Made by a program: the position numbers and the translations under genes. A stretch of DNA of 64,000 nucleotides from Pseudomonas fluorescens (GTDB taxonomy: Bacteria; Pseudomonadota; Gammaproteobacteria; Pseudomonadales; Pseudomonadaceae): positions 1,612,001 to 1,676,000 of the forward strand of contig LR782234.1 in the NCBI GenBank assembly GCA_902825215.1, given 5' to 3'. This document shows, piece after piece, positions 59,677 through 64,000 of the stretch (position 1 is its first letter; each line of letters opens with the position of its first letter). The notes beneath the pieces were generated by a model. That model was given only the letters and a program-made list of their open reading frames with translations, had not been told where the DNA came from and searched no databases.

Positions 59677-61836
59677 CTAGACCGCCGCCGAGCCGACACG
59701 GCCCTTGCGCAGTGCATCGATGACCGCTTCTTTCGGACCGTCGGCGACGACCCGGCCGTTGTCCAGCACCAGCAAGCGATCGACCAGGCTCAACATCGAG
59801 GTACGGTGGGTGACCAGCAGCAGGGTTTTGCCCTGCACCCATTGATGCAGCTTCAGCCGCAGCTGGTCTTCGCTGCTGTTGTCCATGGCGCTGGTGGGTT
59901 CGTCGAGCAGCATGATCGGCGGGTCGAGCAATAACGAGCGTGCCAGCAGCACGGCCTGACGCTGCCCACCGGAGAGCAATTGCCCGCGCTCGCCCACCGG
60001 CCGGTCGAAGCCTTGCGGGTGCTGGCGGGCCAGTTCGGTGACGCCGGTCAGCTCGGCCACTTCGAGCATGCGCGCATCGCTGATGTAGCGGGCGCCGAGG
60101 GTGAGGTTGTCGCGCAGGCTGCCGGCCAGCAGCGGCAAGTCGTGGGCGACGTAGCCGATCTGTTGGCGCAGGTCGGCCACATCGAGCTGGCGCAGGTCGA
60201 GGCCGTCGAGTAGCAGTTGACCTTCTTCGGGTTCGTAGAAGCCCATCACCAGCCGCGCCAGGGTGCTTTTGCCCGAGCCGCTGCGGCCGATGATGCCAAC
60301 TCGTTCCCCCGGTTTCAGACTGAAACTGACGTTGCTCAGCGCCGGCGCATTCTGGCCGTTGTAATGGAACGTCACGCCGCTGACGTCCAGCGCGCCTTGC
60401 AGTTGCGTGCGTTCCAGCGGCCGTTGCTTGCCGTCGCGTTCCTGCGGCAGGGCCATCAGCGCATCGGTGCTTTTCATGGTCAGTTGCGCTTGCTGATAGC
60501 GGGTGATCAGCCCGGCGATCTGCCCCAGCGGCGCGAGCACCCGGCTGCCGAGCATGTAGGTGGCGACCAGCGCTCCGACGCTGAGGTTACCGGCAATGAT
60601 GCCGTAGACCCCGGCGACAATCGTCGCCATCCCGGAAAACTGCTGAATGAACAAGGTGCCGTTGGTCGCCAGCGCCGAAAGATTGCGCGCATGGCTGTCG
60701 AGGCGGGTGAGGGCGCCGTGGGTGCTTTCCCATTTGTGCTGACGCTCGCTTTCGGCACTGCAAGCCTTGAGGGTTTCCAGGCCGCCGAGGGTTTCGATCA
60801 GCAGGGCCTGGCGTTCGGCGCCAAGGCTCAGGCTCTTTTGCACGGTGTCGCGCAGTTTGACCTGAATGACCATGGCGAAAATGATCGTGAGCGGAAACGC
60901 CAGCAGCGGAATCACCACCAGCCAGCCGCCGAGCAGGCCGATCACTGCGAGCATCAACACCACGAACGGCAGGTCGATCAGACTGGTCAAGGTCACGGCG
61001 GTGAGGAATTCACGCAGCCCCTGAAAATCGTGAATGCTCTGCGCGAACCCGCCGATGGTCGCCGGCCGCGCTTTCATCGACATGCCGGTGATGCGTTCGA
61101 ACAAGGTTGCGGAGAGGATCACGTCGGTTTTCTTCCCGGCGGTGTCGAGCAAGTGCGCGCGCACCACGCGCAACACCAGCTCGAATCCGGTGCCGATCAA
61201 CAGGCCGATCGACAGCACCCATAAGGTCGAGGTGGCCTGATTCGGCACCACGCGATCGTAGGTCTGCATGACGAACAGCGGCACCATCAGGCCCAGCAGG
61301 TTGATCAGGAAACTGGCGAGAATCGCGTCGCTGTACAGCCATTTCGACAGCTTCAAGGTGTCGCGAAACCACGCCTGCACCCGCGGCACCAGCGGCGCGC
61401 GCAGGTCTTCGAGTTCGTGGCGCGGCCGGGCGAACAAGGCCTGGCCGCTGTAATGTTCGGCGAGTTCGTCGCGACTGACCCATTGCTCGCCACCGTCGGC
61501 TTCACTGGGCAGGAGCAAGGCTTTGCCGGCGTCGCCGAAGCGCCGTAGCACCGCCGTGCGGCCGTCGTTGAGCAGCAGCAGGATCGGCAGATTGAGCGGC
61601 GAGATGTCTTTCAGGTCACGGCGCAGCAGCCGCGCCTGCAATCCGGCGCGGGCAGCGGCGCGGGGCAGCAGATCCAGGCTCAGACGTTGTTTGTCCAGCG
61701 GCAACCCAGCGCTCAGGCTGGCGCGGCTGACTGTTGCACCGTGCAGTTTGCAGAGGATCAGCAGACCGTCGAGTAACGGATCATCGAAGCTTGCGCGCGG
61801 ATCGATGCCGGCGACGCCGGTTTCCATGCGGGTCAT
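59677..61836 (-). CDS. Type I secretion ABC exporter, LapB/MapB type, with inactive C39-like domain
   Basis: A 719-residue exporter, same size as LapB. Residues ~15-150 are a C39-peptidase-like domain whose catalytic Cys is missing (a docking domain, as in RTX exporters). Spans occupy ~165-430. The ATPase has Walker A GRSGSGKST near 516-523, signature LSGGQRQ near 619, Walker B IMLLDEPTSAMD and H-loop VTHR. It drives export of the adhesin from the cytoplasm in one step. Overlap or gap with neighbours: 9 bp to the adaptor gene. Confidence 0.9.
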   Translation of the reverse strand: MTRMETGVAGIDPRASFDDPLLDGLLILCKLHGATVSRASLSAGLPLDKQRLSLDLLPRAAARAGLQARLLRRDLKDISPLNLPILLLLNDGRTAVLRRFGDAGKALLLPSEADGGEQWVSRDELAEHYSGQALFARPRHELEDLRAPLVPRVQAWFRDTLKLSKWLYSDAILASFLINLLGLMVPLFVMQTYDRVVPNQATSTLWVLSIGLLIGTGFELVLRVVRAHLLDTAGKKTDVILSATLFERITGMSMKARPATIGGFAQSIHDFQGLREFLTAVTLTSLIDLPFVVLMLAVIGLLGGWLVVIPLLAFPLTIIFAMVIQVKLRDTVQKSLSLGAERQALLIETLGGLETLKACSAESERQHKWESTHGALTRLDSHARNLSALATNGTLFIQQFSGMATIVAGVYGIIAGNLSVGALVATYMLGSRVLAPLGQIAGLITRYQQAQLTMKSTDALMALPQERDGKQRPLERTQLQGALDVSGVTFHYNGQNAPALSNVSFSLKPGERVGIIGRSGSGKSTLARLVMGFYEPEEGQLLLDGLDLRQLDVADLRQQIGYVAHDLPLLAGSLRDNLTLGARYISDARMLEVAELTGVTELARQHPQGFDRPVGERGQLLSGGQRQAVLLARSLLLDPPIMLLDEPTSAMDNSSEDQLRLKLHQWVQGKTLLLVTHRTSMLSLVDRLLVLDNGRVVADGPKEAVIDALRKGRVGSAAV

Positions 61837-61890
61837 ATTGATTGCCTCTGTTGAACAGGCTCAGGTATTCAGAGCAGCCACCCGATCGTC

Positions 61891-61995
61891 TGATCGTTCC
61901 CACTCTCTGCGTGGGAATGCCTCAAGGGACGCTCCGCGTCCCAGTGACGCAGAGCGTCACGGGCTGCATTCCCACGCAGAGCGTGGGAACGATCA
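61891..61995. repeat. REPIN, TGATCGTTCCCACGC family
   Basis: Paired hairpins in the gap between the TolC-type and ABC genes of one probable operon, so read through in that transcript. Arm ends (TGATCG, CGATCA) are intact. Confidence 0.92.
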
Positions 61996-62017
61996 GAGGT
62001 GAAGGCGCCTGTGTGGG

Positions 62018-63376
62018 TTATTTCAACTCAGGCAAGCGCGCCTGGTTTTTCACCTCGGTTGCGGCGATCGCGTCGGCCGGCAACACCACCCGTTGCTTGC
62101 TCAGCAACTGGCCCATGTTCGCCAACACGCGGTACATCGAGTATTCCTCGGTGTAGCGGATTTCGGTGTAACGGCGGTTGGCGTTGTACAGCTCGTTTTC
62201 GCTGTCGAGCAGGTCAAGCAGGGTGCGTTGGCCGAGGCCGAACTGGTCTTGGTAGGCGGCGCGGACGCGTTTGGTGGTTTCGGCGTATTCGCGCGCGGTC
62301 GGGGTTTGTTTCTTCGCGTTCTCCATGGCGTTCCAGGCCAGACGAATGTTCTCGTTGAGCTGGCGCAGGGCGTTGTTGCGGATGTCCATCGCCTGGTTGA
62401 TGTCGTGGGCGTTGGCCGCCAGGCGCGCCTTGTCGCTACCGCCGCGGAACAGGTTGTAGTTCATCACCACACCGACGCGCCATTCGTTGTCGTGGCCTTC
62501 GTCGCCCTGCACGTTGTTGTTCGCGCCCACCGCGGCTTCGGCGTCGAAGCGTGGGTAGAACGGCGACTTCGCTACTTCGTATTGGCTTTCGGCAGACTGC
62601 ACGTCAGCCTGGGCCGATTTCAGGTACGGGTTGTTGTCGACCATGCTCTGCTGGGCTTCGCGCAATTCGGTCGGCAGTTCGCCGCGGGTCGAGGCCGGCG
62701 TTTCCAGCTCATCGGGCATACGCCCGACCACGCTGTAGAAGTTCGATTCGGCGTCAGCCAGATCGACTTCGGCGGTATCGAGGTTGTTCTGCGCCAGCGC
62801 TTTACGCGCTACCGATTGATCGGAGTCGGCCGTGCTGCCGACGCCACGCTCGGTGCGCAGGCCGATCTGGTCGTTGACGCGCAAGTGCGCCTGCAGATTG
62901 TTTTTCGCCAGCGTCACCAGTTCGCGACGCTTGAGCACTTCCAGATAGACCTCGATGGTGCGCAGGGCCAGATCCTGCGCGGTGCCTTGCGCGTAGTAGG
63001 CGCGCGAGTTCGACACGCCTTTGGTGCGTTCGACCTCGTTGGCGGTGTTGAAGCCGTCAAAGATCATCTGCCGCAAACGCAGTTCGGACTGGGTGTAGTT
63101 GAGGATTTCGGTGTTGTGGTTGCCGAAGGCCCGGGTGTTGGTGTTGTCGCTGTAGCCGCGACCGTAGGCGGCATTCAGGTCCACGGACGGATAGAAACCG
63201 CCCTTGGCCACTTTGACTTGTTCATCCGCCGACAGGCGCGCATCCACGCGTGAAGCCAGTTCCGGGTGAGTGGCAATCGTGCTTTGAATGGCTTCAGTCA
63301 GATTCATGGCGTGGGCTTGAGAAGTGCAAGCCATGGCCAGCAAAACCGCGCTGCAGAGGGGGGTTAGAACGCGCAT
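62018..63376 (-). CDS. TolC-family outer-membrane channel, LapE/MapE type
   Basis: A 452-residue outer-membrane factor with the signal MRVLTPLCSAVLLAMACTSQAHA, cut before MNLTEA. Two repeat halves each give two barrel strands and a pair of long helices (MNLTEAIQSTIATHPELASRVDARLSADEQVKVAK-type sequence at the start of the first, KSAQADVQSAESQYEVAKSPFYPRFD in the second). It forms the exit channel for the adhesin, trimeric. First gene of the minus-strand operon, divergent from the adhesin gene. Confidence 0.9.
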   Translation of the reverse strand: MRVLTPLCSAVLLAMACTSQAHAMNLTEAIQSTIATHPELASRVDARLSADEQVKVAKGGFYPSVDLNAAYGRGYSDNTNTRAFGNHNTEILNYTQSELRLRQMIFDGFNTANEVERTKGVSNSRAYYAQGTAQDLALRTIEVYLEVLKRRELVTLAKNNLQAHLRVNDQIGLRTERGVGSTADSDQSVARKALAQNNLDTAEVDLADAESNFYSVVGRMPDELETPASTRGELPTELREAQQSMVDNNPYLKSAQADVQSAESQYEVAKSPFYPRFDAEAAVGANNNVQGDEGHDNEWRVGVVMNYNLFRGGSDKARLAANAHDINQAMDIRNNALRQLNENIRLAWNAMENAKKQTPTAREYAETTKRVRAAYQDQFGLGQRTLLDLLDSENELYNANRRYTEIRYTEEYSMYRVLANMGQLLSKQRVVLPADAIAATEVKNQARLPELK

Positions 63377-63908
63377 GGGTGCATCTCCCTGGGTCTAAAT
63401 GTTGTGTTACCGTCGCCAAATATTTGACGTAAATTAACGGTGTTAGCGTTTCACTCTTGTAACATCAGAGCTAAGAACATCCTGAAGCGTAGCTAAGAAA
63501 AAATTTTCATAAGGCTTATGCCAAAAAAAACTTATGCGGTTTTGCAAAAGCAGCACATTGTTCAGCTCGAAAGCCTTTGTTTTATGCGCTTTAGGGAGCT
63601 CAAAAGGGCTTGAGGAAAGTTCCATTCACTTTGCTTTACACGGCGAAGTACTGCTGAAGGGGAGGGACGCGTAACGGCGAGCGAGCGACAGATTTTTGTC
63701 ACTCAAGTGATTCACCACCGTTACGTAGCGCTAGTGGGTGTGTTGCCTTGAACAGGGTGCCGAAGTGCTTGAATGCGCTGAAGTTTTCCCACCAAGGAAC
63801 CCGCGAAACGAACTGTCGAGGGTGCGAGCGTCGCTCCCGACAACCCGATTGAGCCATGGGCTGCTTCGCGAACCAGTGCCGACGGTGGTCGGCAGCGGAG
63901 GATTTCAC
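63377..63908. promoter_or_regulatory. Divergent control region between channel and adhesin genes
   Basis: No gene seen in 532 bp. It is AT-rich from about 63400 to 63600 (for example TTTTGTTTTATGC-like runs), unlike its surroundings, which suggests curved DNA or MvaT-type silencing. TGACGTAAATTAAC at about 63426-63439 partly resembles a FleQ site. Inverted copies CGTAACGG (63670-63677) and CCGTTACG (63718-63725) are further candidates. No strong -35/-10 found by eye. Confidence 0.45.
63877..63894 (+). other. Hairpin just before the adhesin ribosome site
   Basis: TGCCGAC-GGTG-GTCGGCA, perfect 7-bp stem, ends three bases before GGAGG at 63898-63902. It could control access to the ribosome site. 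Confidence 0.55.
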
Positions 63909-64000
63909 ATGGCAACGCTCATCGGTACGGTCACAAAAGTCATTGGTCAGGTGTTCGCGCAGGCAGCGGATGGCAGCAAACGTGCCTTGGTCGAGGGCGA
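63909..64000 (+). CDS. N-terminus of a large LapA/MapA-type RTX biofilm adhesin (partial)
   Basis: The first 30 codons only; the gene continues past the end of the window. MATLIGTVTKVIGQVFAQAADG... VEG matches the start of the retention module that holds LapA-type adhesins in the outer membrane until LapG cuts them; in the family this module is followed by a TAAG-type cleavage site, long repeats and an RTX secretion signal. The divergent type I secretion genes support this. MATLIGTVTKVIGQVF differs from my memory of LapA starts (VVAIVKSIVGQV), so MapA is more likely. ATG has GGAGG at 63898. Confidence 0.75.
   Translation, partial: MATLIGTVTKVIGQVFAQAADGSKRALVEG

Noticed and set aside
63443..63908. 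Short frames in the adhesin control region (63443-63625 and 63699-63908, minus strand)
   Set aside because: No ribosome site, AT-rich or antisense to the leader, no resemblance to known small proteins.
1..64000. tRNA, rRNA, insertion sequences, prophage genes, integrase or attachment sites
   Set aside because: None recognised on either strand by eye; the accessory-looking modules lack integrases or flanking direct repeats.

Overview
The window looks like chromosomal DNA of a member of the Pseudomonas fluorescens group. The reasons are high GC and Pseudomonas-type codon use, dozens of paired short palindromes of known Pseudomonas REP type, and gene blocks whose order matches P. aeruginosa (guanidinobutyrate cluster; fabH2-ECF-antisigma; LysR-azoR). 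I see no rRNA, tRNA, CRISPR array, prophage or insertion sequence. Most genes are core metabolism, transport and RNA handling, with a few small modules that look accessory.

Layout. 1-7020: TrmH-type RNA methyltransferase, HNH protein, methyltransferase-like protein, stand-alone cyclic-nucleotide domain protein, oligopeptidase B, a membrane protein, a YafJ-type amidotransferase and a DUF2937 protein. 7110-11906: LysR regulator divergent from an MFS transporter plus pxpABC (5-oxoprolinase). 12001-14037: MoxR AAA ATPase and vWA protein. 14208-14949: compact DUF4160 / DUF2442-HTH pair with operator-like palindromes. 14946-18258: DUF748 protein, cysK, lpxO. 18306-19066: GNAT-like protein plus a 58-residue protein of lower GC. 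19248-21374: short peptide with competing hairpins upstream of an EamA transporter, then a second EamA gene. 21580-27566: aceK and hrpA separated by a repeat thicket. 27893-31462: FabH2-like ketoacyl synthase, ECF sigma factor, soluble zinc anti-sigma factor and a porin with twin palindromes upstream. 31743-42563: FemAB-like protein, ABC exporter, periplasmic PPIase, hydrolase, LysR, azoR, transporter, MscS-type channel, DEAD-box helicase. 42616-50379: small secreted proteins, DUF899, TorF-like porin, CvfB-like RNA-binding protein, DUF2177, EamA and YbfB-type transporters. 50484-57522: a LysR gene, a 42-residue ORF that may be the PA1414 locus, then SSS symporter, NCS1 permease, NTF2-like protein, guanidinobutyrase and its LysR regulator. 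57529-58122: DTW-domain tRNA-modifying enzyme. 58306-64000: a type I secretion system (adaptor, ABC exporter, TolC-type channel) divergent from the first 30 codons of a large LapA/MapA-type biofilm adhesin that runs off the end.

How genes work together. The MFS transporter and pxpABC probably import and open 5-oxoproline to glutamate. The gbu block probably imports guanidino compounds and hydrolyses 4-guanidinobutyrate. The last three minus-strand genes should export the adhesin that starts at 63909. The most interesting unexplained structures are the leader peptide and hairpins at 19248-19476, the DUF4160/DUF2442-HTH module, the PA1414-like small gene at 51520, and the paired ATCGCGAT sites in front of the porin.
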